Assembly: GCF_000284095.1 (NCBI RefSeq)
Contig: NC_017068.1
Span: 2,480,001 to 2,544,000 of the forward strand
Source of the DNA: Selenomonas ruminantium subsp. lactilytica TAM6421
GTDB taxonomy: Bacteria; Bacillota; Negativicutes; Selenomonadales; Selenomonadaceae
Length of the DNA: 64,000 nucleotides
Direction of reading: 5' to 3'
The position numbers were made by a program, and so were the translations under genes. Positions 55,394-63,920 of the stretch are shown in pieces (the first letter of the stretch is position 1; each line of letters begins with the position of its first letter). The notes under the pieces are model-generated. The model was not told the DNA's origin and did not search any database. It was given only the letters and a program-made list of their open reading frames with translations.

Positions 55394-56923
55394 TTAAAGT
55401 TCCACCAGATTCTTGCCCGTCATTTCAGCCGGGATCTCCACGCCTGCCAGCGTCAGGAGAGTCGGGGCGATATCGCAGAGGGCACCATCCTGTACGGATT
55501 TCACGCGGTCAGATACCACGATGAAGGGTACGGGGTTGGTGGTGTGCTTGGTGAAGGGCTGGTCGTTTTCATAGTCCATCATCTTGTCGGCATTGCCGTG
55601 GTCAGCAGTGATGCAGACCTCGCCGCCAACTTCGCGGATGGCATCCACAAAACGGCCTACGCAAGTGTCCACGGTTTCCACAGCCTTGATAACAGCCGGG
55701 AATACGCCCGTGTGGCCAACCATGTCGCAGTTTGCATAGTTGAGGATGATGAAGTCGTATTTGCCGGATTTGATGGCCTCTACAACTTTATCCGTAACTT
55801 CCACAGCGCTCATTTCCGGCTGGAGGTCGTAAGTAGCAACCTTCGGGGACGGAACGAGGATGCGATCTTCACCCTTGTAGGGTTCTTCCACGCCGCCGTT
55901 GAAGAAGAACGTAACATGTGCGTACTTCTCGGTTTCGGCAATGCGCAGCTGCGTCATGCCCTTGTTCTGGATGATCTCACCCAGCGTGTTGTTGATGGAT
56001 TCAGGCGGGAAAGCTACGAGAGCGTTCATGCCGTCTTCATACTGGGAGAACGTAGCGAAGGGAACCTTGAGGTTCTCATCGCGTTCGAAGCCGTCAAAGG
56101 TCTCATCCACGAAGGAGTGAGTCAGCTGACGGGCACGGTCCGGACGGAAGTTGAAGAAGATGGCGCCGTCGCCGTTCTTCATGCCTTCATAGCCCTTGAC
56201 CACGAAAGGAACAACGAATTCATCGTTGACTTCATTGTCATAGCTTGCCTTGAGGCCGGCTACAGCGCTGTCAGCGCTGACGCCTTCGGCATGAGCGATA
56301 GCTTCATAAGCCTTGACCACGCGTTCCCAACGGTTGTCGCGGTCCATAGCATAGTAACGGCCGCTGACAGTTGCGATGCAGCCTACGCCGATCTCTTTGC
56401 ACTTGGCTTCGAGTTCTTCGAGATAAGGCTGAGCACTCTGGGGCGGCACATCACGGCCATCGAGGAATGCATGCACATACACTTCCTTGATGTCGTTTTT
56501 CTTGGCCATTTCCAGCAGAGCATAGAGGTGATCCTGATGGCTGTGTACGCCACCCGGAGAAACGAGGCCCATCAGATGCAGGGCACCGTTCTGCTCTTTC
56601 ACACCGTTCACGATGGACATCAGCGCTTCGTTCTTGAAGAAGTCGCCATTCTTGATGTCGCGGGTGATGCGGGTCAGCTGCTGATAGATGATGCGGCCGA
56701 CACCGATGTTGGTATGACCAACTTCGGAGTTGCCCATCTGACCGTCAGGCAGGCCGACGTATTCGCCGGAAGCCTGCAGCTGGCTGGTCTTATAGTTTGC
56801 AAGAAGTCCGTCGAGTACCGGCGTGTTGGCTACCTGTACAGCGTTGTTCTTGTCGGTTTTGTCACCGAGGCCGCAGCCATCCATGATGATGAGGGCCACA
56901 GGTGCATTTTTAAGAGTTGCCAT
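55394..56923 (-). CDS. gpmI: 2,3-bisphosphoglycerate-independent phosphoglycerate mutase
   Basis: A 509-residue alkaline-phosphatase-superfamily enzyme of glycolysis, converting 3- to 2-phosphoglycerate with Mn2+. LIIMDGCGLGDKTD (Asp15) and QMGNSEVGHTNIGVG (phosphoserine Ser66) form the first metal site; VCITADHGNADKM and FTKHTTNPVPF supply the rest. Last of the gap-pgk-tpiA-gpmI run; enolase is not next to it, its place being taken by the NifU-like gene. Confidence 0.97.
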   Translation of the reverse strand: MATLKNAPVALIIMDGCGLGDKTDKNNAVQVANTPVLDGLLANYKTSQLQASGEYVGLPDGQMGNSEVGHTNIGVGRIIYQQLTRITRDIKNGDFFKNEALMSIVNGVKEQNGALHLMGLVSPGGVHSHQDHLYALLEMAKKNDIKEVYVHAFLDGRDVPPQSAQPYLEELEAKCKEIGVGCIATVSGRYYAMDRDNRWERVVKAYEAIAHAEGVSADSAVAGLKASYDNEVNDEFVVPFVVKGYEGMKNGDGAIFFNFRPDRARQLTHSFVDETFDGFERDENLKVPFATFSQYEDGMNALVAFPPESINNTLGEIIQNKGMTQLRIAETEKYAHVTFFFNGGVEEPYKGEDRILVPSPKVATYDLQPEMSAVEVTDKVVEAIKSGKYDFIILNYANCDMVGHTGVFPAVIKAVETVDTCVGRFVDAIREVGGEVCITADHGNADKMMDYENDQPFTKHTTNPVPFIVVSDRVKSVQDGALCDIAPTLLTLAGVEIPAEMTGKNLVEL

Positions 56924-56955
56924 GTTTTTTATATGCTCCTTCTAAGAAACACAGA

Positions 56956-57705
56956 TTAGAAGTTTACGATAGCGCTGAAATCTTCAGCCTTCAGGGAAGC
57001 ACCGCCTACGAGAGCGCCGTCAACGTTCGGCTGCTGCATGAGGTCTTTGATCGTAGCCGGTTTCACGCTGCCGCCGTACTGGATGCGGATAGCGTCAGCT
57101 GCCGTCTGGTCGAATTTCTTGGCAACAGCTTCACGGATAGCCTTGCAGACTTCTTCAGCCTGTTCGAAGGTAGCCGTCTTGCCCGTGCCGATAGCCCAGA
57201 TCGGTTCATAAGCGATAACGAGTTTTGCAACTTCGGAAGCTTCGAAACCTTCGAGAGCAGCATTGATCTGAGCCACAACGTGGTCGATGTAAGTGCCAGC
57301 TTCGCGGATTTCCAGGGATTCACCGCAGCAGATGATCGGCGTGATGCCAGCAGCAAAAGCAGCACGAGCGCGCTTGTTTACGCCTTCATCCGTTTCACCG
57401 AAGTAGTCACGGCGTTCGCTGTGGCCAAGTACAACGTAATCTACGCCGATTTCGTTGAGCATGCCCGTGGAGATTTCGCCCGTGAAAGCACCTTTTGCTT
57501 CCCAATGAACGTTCTGTGCGCCAACATGGATGTTGGTGCCTTTAACAGCTTCGCAAACGGAAGAAAGAGCCGTAGCCGTCGGGCAAACCACAACGTCTAC
57601 CGTAGCATCCTTAACGAGAGGAGCCAGAGCCTTAACCAGCTCAACGCCTTCCTTGATCGTGTTGTTCATCTTCCAGTTGCCTGCAATAATCGGAGTTCTA
57701 GCCAT
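56956..57705 (-). CDS. tpiA: Triosephosphate isomerase
   Basis: 249 residues, normal length. The catalytic Lys12 (AGNWKMN), His95 (VLGHSERR) and Glu167 ([12 protein letters not shown]) are all present, and the phosphate-binding YGGSVKP is intact. Interconverts dihydroxyacetone phosphate and glyceraldehyde 3-phosphate. Starts 34 bases after pgk and precedes gpmI by 32. Confidence 0.97.
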   Translation of the reverse strand: MARTPIIAGNWKMNNTIKEGVELVKALAPLVKDATVDVVVCPTATALSSVCEAVKGTNIHVGAQNVHWEAKGAFTGEISTGMLNEIGVDYVVLGHSERRDYFGETDEGVNKRARAAFAAGITPIICCGESLEIREAGTYIDHVVAQINAALEGFEASEVAKLVIAYEPIWAIGTGKTATFEQAEEVCKAIREAVAKKFDQTAADAIRIQYGGSVKPATIKDLMQQPNVDGALVGGASLKAEDFSAIVNF

Positions 57706-57739
57706 TATAATAGCCTCCCATATATTATTATTTTATATT

Positions 57740-58933
57740 TTACTTATCTGCAATAGCTGCCACGCCCGGCATCTCTTTGCCTTCGAGGAATTCGAGGGTT
57801 GCGCCGCCGCCCGTGGAAACGTGGGAAATCTTGTCCGTGAGGCCAGTCTTCTTCAGAGCTGCTACGGAGTCACCGCCGCCAACGATGGAGATAGCGCCTT
57901 CTTCCGTTGCCTTAGCAACAGCTTCAGCCACAGCCAGGGTGCCTTTAGCGAAAGCGTCGAATTCGAATACGCCCATAGGACCGTTCCAAACAACCGTCTT
58001 AGCGCCTTTGAGGGCTTCAACGTATTTTTCGGAAGTCTTGTCACCGGAATCCAGTGCCTGCCAGCCATCGGGAACTTTGTCCACGTCTACCATCTGGGTG
58101 TTGGCATCAGCAGCGAACTTGTCAGCGATAACCAGGTCAACCGGCAGGATTACTTCTACGCCCTTGTCTTCTGCTTTCTTCAGCAATTCGCGAGCCAGGT
58201 CATACTTGTCCGGTTCGCAGAGGGATGCACCGATGGGCAGGCCTTTAGCTGCATCAAAGGTATGAGCCATGCCGCCGCCGATGATGATCTTGTCGACTTT
58301 ATCGATCATGTTGCTGATTACGCCGATCTTATCGGAAACCTTAGCGCCGCCGATGATGGCAACAAACGGATGCTGCGGAGCTTCCAGCGTCTTGCCGATG
58401 TAGTTGATTTCTTTTTCCATCAGGAAACCGGCAACAACTTCCACATACTGAGCGATACCAGCGTTGGAAGCATGGCCGCGGTGGGATACACCGAAAGCGT
58501 CGTCAACAGCTACATCAGCGAGGCTTGCCAGCTGTTTTGCAAATTCCGGATCATTTTTCTTTTCGGCTTTGTGATAACGGAGGTTTTCCAGCAGCAGGAC
58601 TTCGCCAGCCTTGAGGTCAGCAGCAGCTTTTTCAGCAACTTCGCCCACGCAGTCAGAAGCCCATTTCACATCTTTGCCCAGGAGTTCGGACAGATGAGCA
58701 ACGAGGTGCTTCGTGGAGAACTGGGGTTCACGAGCTTCGGTCGGACGGCCGATATGGCAAGCCAGGATTACAGCAGCGCCGTTGTCCAGCAGGTAGTTGA
58801 TGGTCGGCAGCGTGCGAACCATACGGGTGTCGTTGGTGATGTTCTGATTTTCATCGAAGGGTACGTTATAGTCAACGCGGACAAATACTTTTTTACCTTT
58901 GACGTCAATATCTTTCAGGGTTTTCTTATCCAT
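57740..58933 (-). CDS. pgk: Phosphoglycerate kinase
   Basis: 397 residues. RVDYNVPFDENQNITNDTR near the N-terminus, LACHIGRPTEAREPQFS and the C-terminal GGGDSVAALKKTGL with HVSTGGGATLEFLEGK are the substrate and nucleotide sites. It makes ATP from 1,3-bisphosphoglycerate. ATG 58933 follows GGAGG by seven bases; a longer in-frame start to 58993 would run through the intergenic hairpin and is rejected. Confidence 0.97.
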   Translation of the reverse strand: MDKKTLKDIDVKGKKVFVRVDYNVPFDENQNITNDTRMVRTLPTINYLLDNGAAVILACHIGRPTEAREPQFSTKHLVAHLSELLGKDVKWASDCVGEVAEKAAADLKAGEVLLLENLRYHKAEKKNDPEFAKQLASLADVAVDDAFGVSHRGHASNAGIAQYVEVVAGFLMEKEINYIGKTLEAPQHPFVAIIGGAKVSDKIGVISNMIDKVDKIIIGGGMAHTFDAAKGLPIGASLCEPDKYDLARELLKKAEDKGVEVILPVDLVIADKFAADANTQMVDVDKVPDGWQALDSGDKTSEKYVEALKGAKTVVWNGPMGVFEFDAFAKGTLAVAEAVAKATEEGAISIVGGGDSVAALKKTGLTDKISHVSTGGGATLEFLEGKEMPGVAAIADK

Positions 58934-58956
58934 TTGTAAACCTCCACAATAATAAA

Positions 58957-58993
58957 TTGAGGCCCGGCCCAAGTTTGCCAGGCCGGACCTCAA
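58957..58993 (-). terminator. Hairpin between gap and pgk
   Basis: TTGAGG and CCGGCC pair with GGCCGG and CCTCAA across single-base bulges. On the minus strand ATTTATTATT follows. It may be an attenuating terminator or a stem that stabilises the separate gap mRNA. Confidence 0.55.
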
Positions 58994-59032
58994 TAGATCT
59001 TCGTAGTATGAAGTTATGCTACAGTCAAATAA

Positions 59033-60043
59033 TTAGCCGAGTTCAGCGAAGTATTTGATCGTACGAACCATCTGGCTCGTGTAGCTGTTTTCGTTGTCGT
59101 ACCAGGATACAACCTGTACCTGCGTGCCACCTTCAACCGGGTTAACCATGGTCTGCGTAGCATCGAACAGGGAACCGAAACGCATGCCAACGATATCGCT
59201 GGATACGATTTCTTCTTCGTTGTAACCGAAGGATTCCGTAGCTTCCTTCTTCATCTGAGCGTTGATCTGTTCAACCGTAACGTCGCCCTTGACAACAGCG
59301 TTCAGGATCGTCGTGGAACCAGTCGGGGTCGGAACGCGCTGTGCAGCACCGATCAGTTTGCCCTTCAGTTCAGGAATTACGAGGCCGATAGCTTTAGCAG
59401 CACCCGTGGAGTTCGGAACGATGTTGCAAGCTGCTGCACGGCTGCGACGGAGGTCGCCTTTACGCTGCGGGCCATCCAGAGTCATCTGGTCGCCAGTGTA
59501 AGCGTGGATCGTGCACATGATACCGGACTGGATCGGAGCCAGGTCATTCAGAGCCTTAGCCATCGGAGCCAGGCAGTTCGTCGTGCAGGAAGCAGCGGAG
59601 ATAACCTTGTCTTCCTTCGTCAGGGTTTCATGGTTAACGTTGTATACGATAGTCGGGAGGTCGTTACCAGCCGGAGCGGAGATAACAACTTTCTTAGCGC
59701 CTGCAGCCAGATGTGCAGAAGCCTTTTCTTTGGAAGTGTAGAAACCAGTGCATTCGAGAACTACGTCTACATCATGCTTGCCCCAAGGAATGTCTTTTGC
59801 ATCCTTTTCAGCGTAGATTTTGATTTCTTTGCCGTTAACGGTGATGCTGTCTTCGCCAGCCTCTACCTTGTCAGCGTACTTGTACTTGCCCTGCGTGGAA
59901 TCATACTTCAGCAGGTGTGCGAGCATTTTCGGGCTCGTGAGGTCGTTGATTGCAACTACTTCATAACCCTCTGCATCGAACATCTGACGGAAAGCGAGAC
60001 GGCCAATACGGCCAAAACCATTGATAGCAACTTTTACTGCCAT
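59033..60043 (-). CDS. gap: Glyceraldehyde-3-phosphate dehydrogenase, type I
   Basis: 336 residues. NAD loop [14 protein letters not shown]; the catalytic Cys153 in [17 protein letters not shown] near residue 33 indicates NAD preference. A strong consensus promoter lies 50-80 bases upstream, and codon use is extremely biased, both signs of high expression. First gene of the glycolytic run. AGGGGG lies about ten bases before the ATG. Confidence 0.97.
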   Translation of the reverse strand: MAVKVAINGFGRIGRLAFRQMFDAEGYEVVAINDLTSPKMLAHLLKYDSTQGKYKYADKVEAGEDSITVNGKEIKIYAEKDAKDIPWGKHDVDVVLECTGFYTSKEKASAHLAAGAKKVVISAPAGNDLPTIVYNVNHETLTKEDKVISAASCTTNCLAPMAKALNDLAPIQSGIMCTIHAYTGDQMTLDGPQRKGDLRRSRAAACNIVPNSTGAAKAIGLVIPELKGKLIGAAQRVPTPTGSTTILNAVVKGDVTVEQINAQMKKEATESFGYNEEEIVSSDIVGMRFGSLFDATQTMVNPVEGGTQVQVVSWYDNENSYTSQMVRTIKYFAELG

Positions 60044-60093
60044 TTGAAAAATACCCCCTAAATTTTTTAGAAGTTTCAGTTCTTACAGAGACT

Positions 60094-60123
60094 ATAATAC
60101 AATAACTCCCCCGCAAATGTCAA
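60094..60123 (-). promoter_or_regulatory. Sigma-A-type promoter of gap
   Basis: Minus strand TTGACA (60123-60118), 18-base spacer, TATTAT (60099-60094). A perfect -35 box; leader of roughly 45 bases before the gap ATG. Confidence 0.8.
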
Positions 60124-60237
60124 TCTTTTTATCATAAATTACAGCAATTATTCTATGAATGCATCACATTTTTTTCAAAAAATTCTCAACGAATAAATAA
60201 TAAGTGTTTTCGGATGAAAAATAGGGGTGGAAGTAAT

Positions 60238-60263
60238 AAAAAAGCCTCCCCCTATGGGGGAGG
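60238..60263 (-). terminator. Terminator after the SCIFF maturase (within a repeat element)
   Basis: Minus strand CCTCCCCC, ATA, GGGGGAGG, C, TTTTTTATT. Perfect 8-bp GC stem with six T residues. It forms the distal end of the palindromic element that follows scfB. Confidence 0.85.
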
Positions 60264-60359
60264 TGGCACACGTAAGTGTGACAAAAGGGGCTTAGTCAAT
60301 TTCCTTCCTTAAGCCCCTTCCACCGCTTACGCGGTTTCCCTCCCCCAAAAGGGGAGGCT
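60240..60359. repeat. Compound palindromic element, 120 bases
   Basis: Bounded by inverted AGCCTCCCC and GGGGAGGCT ends. Inside are CCTCCCCC/GGGGGAGG, CACAC/GTGTG, AAGGGGCTTA/TAAGCCCCTT and ACCGC/GCGGT hairpins. The right part (CCACCGCTTACGCGG, then TCCC, then AAAAGGGGAGGC) is related to the repeats at 18630 and 33915. Confidence 0.7.
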
Positions 60360-60385
60360 GTAGTCATCATAAATGATATTTATGC

Positions 60386-61786
60386 TTATGCTCTTTCGGC
60401 TTCTTTTTCCATTTTCTCCAGTTCCAGCATGGCCTGCACATAGATGGCACATTCCAGACGCTTCTTCTGGATCTCGCAACCCACTTCGTAGGGCTGGCGG
60501 ATATCGCCATGGAAGAGATCCGCATTGGCATGGCAGCCGCCGGAGCAGAAGAATCTCGACCAGCAGTCGCGGCATTTTTCCTTGTTGAGCACATGGCTTT
60601 CCCGGAAGTACTGGGGCAGTTTCATGTCCGTTACGCCCTCATCGAGGCTGCCCAAACGATAGCCTTCTCGGCCTACGAACTGATGGCAGGGATAGAGGTC
60701 ACCATTTTCCGCCACAGCGAAATACTCATGACCAGCACCGCAGCCAGACAGGCGCTTGGCCACGCAGGGGCCGTTGGAAAGATCCATATTGAAATGGAAG
60801 AAGAAGAAGCCCTTGCCCTCGTGATGGCGTTTCATATAAGCTTCGGTGAGCTTGTCGTATTCCGCATAGATGCGCGGCAGGTCTTCCTCCGTGAAGCCCA
60901 GCGGGCTGTCCTTCAGCACAACCGGTTCCATGGACAGGATATCGAAGCCCTCATCATTCATGGAGAGCACGTCCTTGGTGAAGTCCATATTGTTCTTCGT
61001 GTAGGTGCCGCGCAGGTAGGTGTAGACACCGCGGTAGTCCCAATCGCCGCCCTTGCGGGAATCCAGGCATTTATGGAAGTTCTTGATGGCCCGGTCATAG
61101 GAACCATTGCCGCCCACATCCGGACGCATGGCATCATGGACTTCCTTGCGGCCATCGAGAGACAGCACCAGCGAGAAGTCATTGTCATTGAGCCATTTGA
61201 TGTTTTCATCATTCAATAAGAGGCCATTGGTGGTCAGCGTCAGCTTGAACTTCTTGCCCGTTTCCTTTTCGCGCTGGCGGGCGTATTCCGTCACCGCCTT
61301 GACGGTCTTCATGTTGATCAGCGGTTCACCGCCGAAGAAGTCCATCTCAAGATGCTTGCGGGGACCGCTGCTCTTTATGAGGAAGTCAACAGCCTTTTTA
61401 CCCGTCTCGGGACTCATGATGGCCCGTTCCTGACCGTAGCTGCCACCATCGCCGAAGCAGTATTTGCAGCGCAGGTTGCAGTCCTGGGCAATCATCAGGC
61501 ACAGGGATTTCACGAGCCCCTTCTGCTTGAACGTCGGCGGCACATCAATGTCCGGGGCAAAGAGTTCGCCGGCATCCATCAGCGCATGGAGTTCATCCAG
61601 AGCTTCTTCCAGATCTGCCTTCTTATAGCTGTCCTGCCAAGCAGCGACGACAGCGGCATCATTTTCTCCGTCAAAGGTATCCATGATATCATAGATCATT
61701 TTATCGATAACGTGCACAGCACCGCTGTTGATATCCAATAATATATAGGTACCATTCTGCACGAATTTATGAATCTTAGCTTTCAT
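60386..61786 (-). CDS. scfB: SCIFF ranthipeptide maturase (radical SAM/SPASM)
   Basis: 466 residues. The radical SAM cluster motif is IAQDCNLRCKYCFGDGG near residue 100. The SPASM region near the C-terminus carries many cysteines (GCGAGHEYFAVAENGDLYPC; CRDCWSRFFCSGGCHANADL; VGCEIQKKRLEC) for two auxiliary clusters. It forms thioether links in the SCIFF peptide encoded 80 bases upstream; the C. thermocellum relative CteB links a Cys to a Thr. The first 90 residues are a RiPP-recognition-like domain (HKFVQNGTYILLDINSGAVHVID). A terminator separates it from the precursor gene. Confidence 0.95.
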   Translation of the reverse strand: MKAKIHKFVQNGTYILLDINSGAVHVIDKMIYDIMDTFDGENDAAVVAAWQDSYKKADLEEALDELHALMDAGELFAPDIDVPPTFKQKGLVKSLCLMIAQDCNLRCKYCFGDGGSYGQERAIMSPETGKKAVDFLIKSSGPRKHLEMDFFGGEPLINMKTVKAVTEYARQREKETGKKFKLTLTTNGLLLNDENIKWLNDNDFSLVLSLDGRKEVHDAMRPDVGGNGSYDRAIKNFHKCLDSRKGGDWDYRGVYTYLRGTYTKNNMDFTKDVLSMNDEGFDILSMEPVVLKDSPLGFTEEDLPRIYAEYDKLTEAYMKRHHEGKGFFFFHFNMDLSNGPCVAKRLSGCGAGHEYFAVAENGDLYPCHQFVGREGYRLGSLDEGVTDMKLPQYFRESHVLNKEKCRDCWSRFFCSGGCHANADLFHGDIRQPYEVGCEIQKKRLECAIYVQAMLELEKMEKEAERA

Positions 61787-61825
61787 TATAACTCCTAACT
61801 AACACAAAGCAGAAATAAAAGTAAA

Positions 61826-61850
61826 AAGCCCTCCCCAAGGGGAAGGCCCA
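61826..61850 (-). terminator. Terminator between the SCIFF precursor and its maturase
   Basis: Minus strand GGGCCTTCCCC, TT, GGGGAGGGC followed by TTTTT. Sixteen bases after the precursor stop and 40 before the maturase start, so it probably gives more precursor than enzyme. Confidence 0.85.
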
Positions 61851-61865
61851 TAATAAAGCAATTGC

Positions 61866-62003
61866 TTACTTTTCGCAAACCTGATTGCCTACCGTGCAGG
61901 AAGTCTTGCACGCGGACTGGCAGGAAGCCTGGCATTCGCCGCAACCGCCGGTTTTCAGGGTCTTCTGCATGGATGGTTTGTTGACCGTCTTGATGTGTTT
62001 CAT
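61866..62003 (-). CDS. scfA: SCIFF ranthipeptide precursor
   Basis: A 45-residue precursor of the Six-Cysteines-in-Forty-Five family. It begins MKHIKTVNK and ends CGECQASCQSACKTSC then TVGNQVCEK, with Cys at 21, 24, 28, 32, 36 and 43. Cys32 and Thr37 occupy the positions that CteB joins in the C. thermocellum peptide. The second of two adjacent ATG codons (62003) gives the family length and a seven-base gap to GGAGGG; the first (62006) would add one Met. The peptide is linked to signalling in some clostridia; its role here is unknown. Confidence 0.95.
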   Translation of the reverse strand: MKHIKTVNKPSMQKTLKTGGCGECQASCQSACKTSCTVGNQVCEK

Positions 62004-62041
62004 CATCTAGCCCTCCTATCAAAAAATAGAATCTTCTACAT

Positions 62042-62070
62042 AGTATAACGCGAAATACACGATAACACAA
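62042..62070 (-). promoter_or_regulatory. Promoter of the SCIFF gene
   Basis: Minus strand TTGTGT (62070-62065), 17-base spacer, TATACT (62047-62042). The leader to the start codon would be about 30 bases. Confidence 0.65.
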
Positions 62071-62107
62071 GGGAATTATAAGAAAATTCGCCGAAAATTA
62101 TTTCAGG

Positions 62108-63034
62108 TTATTTCAGGAACCCGTTGACGATCTGCTCCTCGGCTTCTTTTTCCGTCAGTCCCAAGGTCATCAGCTTGATGAGCTGGTCGCCGGCAATCTT
62201 GCCGATAGCGGCCTCATGCACAAGCATGGCATCTACATTATTGGCCTCCAGCGACGGTACCGCCAAGATACGGCCTTCATCCATGATGATGGAATCGCAT
62301 TCCGTATGACCATGGCAGGCGGCATTGCCCACAATGCGCAGATCCAGCTTCTGATAGGACTTATCCTTGGCCACACCGCGGGACACCACATCGGCACTGG
62401 CATTTTCGCCATCCAGTGACACCTCGTATTCACTGTAAGCATACTGCGTGCCATGAGTCATCAGGCGTTCCCGCACAATCAGGCTGGCATCGGCCTTGAG
62501 ATTGGCCTTGGTGGTGCGGCTGGTGGAATCCACGCCCTTGATCTGCACCATTTCCATCTCCATGGAGCTGCCCGCTTCCATGGTTACTTCCGTGACCGGG
62601 TTCAGGATGCGCTGGCCATCGCCCTGACCGGAGCCATAATGCTTCTCCACATATTTGACCTTGGCATTCTCGCCTACAAAGAAGCGATGCACACCGTCAT
62701 GTTCCGAATCCTGATGACCGCAGTTGTCGATGCCGCAGCCGGCCACAATCACCACATCAGCCCCTTCGCCGATATAGAAGTCATTGTAGACTGTTTCCTT
62801 CAGGCCGCTTTCGCTCATGACCACCGGAATATGCACGCTTTCATTCTTGGTGCCGGGTTTGATGCGGATATCGATGCCGCTGCCATCCTCCTTGGAGGTT
62901 ATCTCGATATTGGCACTGCTGCTGCGGCCTACCGATTTGCCGTTGGCCCGCAGGTTATACGCCCCCTGGGGCACATCATGGAGGTCTGCCACCTCCAACA
63001 GCAGTCTTCTCTGTATTTCATCCATTTTTACCAT
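62108..63034 (-). CDS. SufB/SufD-like Fe-S cluster scaffold (minimal SUF/SMS type)
   Basis: A 308-residue SufBD-core protein, much shorter than SufB (about 465-490). It has the right-handed beta-helix pattern and the C-terminal block HGHTECDSIIMDEGRILAVP, then VDAMLVHEAAIGKI, which carries the conserved Glu and His of the family. GCGIDNCGHQDSEHDGVHRF supplies extra Cys and His. Only one such gene accompanies the SufC-like ATPase, as in the two-gene minimal SUF-like (SMS) systems of archaea and some anaerobes. No SufS, SufU or SufE is adjacent. GGAGAGG lies seven bases before the ATG. Confidence 0.88.
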   Translation of the reverse strand: MVKMDEIQRRLLLEVADLHDVPQGAYNLRANGKSVGRSSSANIEITSKEDGSGIDIRIKPGTKNESVHIPVVMSESGLKETVYNDFYIGEGADVVIVAGCGIDNCGHQDSEHDGVHRFFVGENAKVKYVEKHYGSGQGDGQRILNPVTEVTMEAGSSMEMEMVQIKGVDSTSRTTKANLKADASLIVRERLMTHGTQYAYSEYEVSLDGENASADVVSRGVAKDKSYQKLDLRIVGNAACHGHTECDSIIMDEGRILAVPSLEANNVDAMLVHEAAIGKIAGDQLIKLMTLGLTEKEAEEQIVNGFLK

Positions 63035-63049
63035 AGAGCGACCTCTCCT

Positions 63050-63778
63050 TTATTGAAACTTCCGGCACATGGGCATGCTGACCTCAGTGTCCATGATCTT
63101 GGGCAGAATAATATTCCCCGGACCCTGCTCCTGTACCCGGCCATCGGCCAGCACGATGATTTCATCGGCAATCTGCAGGATGCGTTCCTGATGGGAAATG
63201 ATGATAATGGAACTTTCCTGGATCTCATTGCGCATTTTCTCAAAGATGCGGATGAGGTTCTGGAAACTCCAAAGGTCAATACCTGCCTCCGGCTCATCAA
63301 AGATGGACAGATTCGTCTTGCGGGCCAGGATCGTAGCAATCTCAATGCGCTTGAGTTCGCCGCCGGACAGGGAGCTGTTCACTTCCCGGTTCAGATAATC
63401 ATTGGCACAGAGCCCTACCTCCGAGAGATAATCGCAAGCCTTGATATGGGAAATCTTCTTGCCGGCAGCCAGTCGCAGCAGGTCAATGACCTGCAGGCCA
63501 CGAAAACGCACCGGCTGCTGGAAGGCAAAGCTGATGCCCATCTGTGCTCTCTCGGTAATACTTTTATCGGTAATATCCTGTCCATCCAAATAAATCCGGC
63601 CGGAGGTGGGCTGCTCAATGCCCGCAATGATCTTGGCCAGTGTGGATTTACCACTGCCATTAGGCCCCGTGATGACCACAAATTTCCGATTGTCCACAGT
63701 CAGGCTCAGGTCCTGAATGATATCCACCTGACTGTCGCCCTCGGTTACATGGAAGGAAATATTCTTCAATTCCAGCAT
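63050..63778 (-). CDS. SufC-like ABC ATPase of Fe-S cluster assembly
   Basis: A 242-residue cytosolic ABC ATPase: Walker A GPNGSGKSTLAK near residue 39, Q-loop FAFQQPVRFRG, signature LSGGELKRIEIA, Walker B LSIFDEPEAGID, H-loop IIISHQERIL. The sequence around the signature and the EPEAGID tail resembles SufC. It lies 15 bases upstream of the SufB-like gene and should power cluster assembly on that scaffold. A TATAAT lies about 55 bases upstream, overlapping the terminator of the next gene. Confidence 0.9.
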   Translation of the reverse strand: MLELKNISFHVTEGDSQVDIIQDLSLTVDNRKFVVITGPNGSGKSTLAKIIAGIEQPTSGRIYLDGQDITDKSITERAQMGISFAFQQPVRFRGLQVIDLLRLAAGKKISHIKACDYLSEVGLCANDYLNREVNSSLSGGELKRIEIATILARKTNLSIFDEPEAGIDLWSFQNLIRIFEKMRNEIQESSIIIISHQERILQIADEIIVLADGRVQEQGPGNIILPKIMDTEVSMPMCRKFQ

Positions 63779-63845
63779 ATTTCAGCTCTCCCTTTTGATA
63801 TACGAAATTTATTTCATTAACGCTCTTTATAATTATACCACGCAA

Positions 63846-63890
63846 AAAGCCCACTTGCCTATAAGAAAATAGGTCAAGCAGGCTTTTCTT
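63846..63890. terminator. Hairpin terminator between the right-edge gene and the SufC-like gene
   Basis: AAGCC, CTTG and CCTAT pair with ATAGG, CAAG and GGCTT across small bulges. T-rich ends flank it on both strands (TTTTCTT plus, TTTTTG minus). It follows the right-edge reading frame. Confidence 0.75.
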
Positions 63891-63920
63891 TATGATTTTA
63901 TCCTTTTTCAGTGGATTAGA

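Noticed and set aside
55544-56959. A 471-codon open frame opposite gpmI, with similar long frames opposite pgk and the GGGtGRT gene
   Set aside because: Extreme codon bias in these highly expressed genes removes stops on the other strand; the translations show no domain features.
58934-58993. An N-terminal extension of Pgk by 20 residues
   Set aside because: It would be encoded by the intergenic hairpin; the ATG at 58933 has a good ribosome site and gives the standard N-terminus.
61795-62070. A 91-codon minus-strand frame over the SCIFF gene
   Set aside because: It is out of frame with the precursor, whose six-cysteine pattern, length and ribosome site are decisive.
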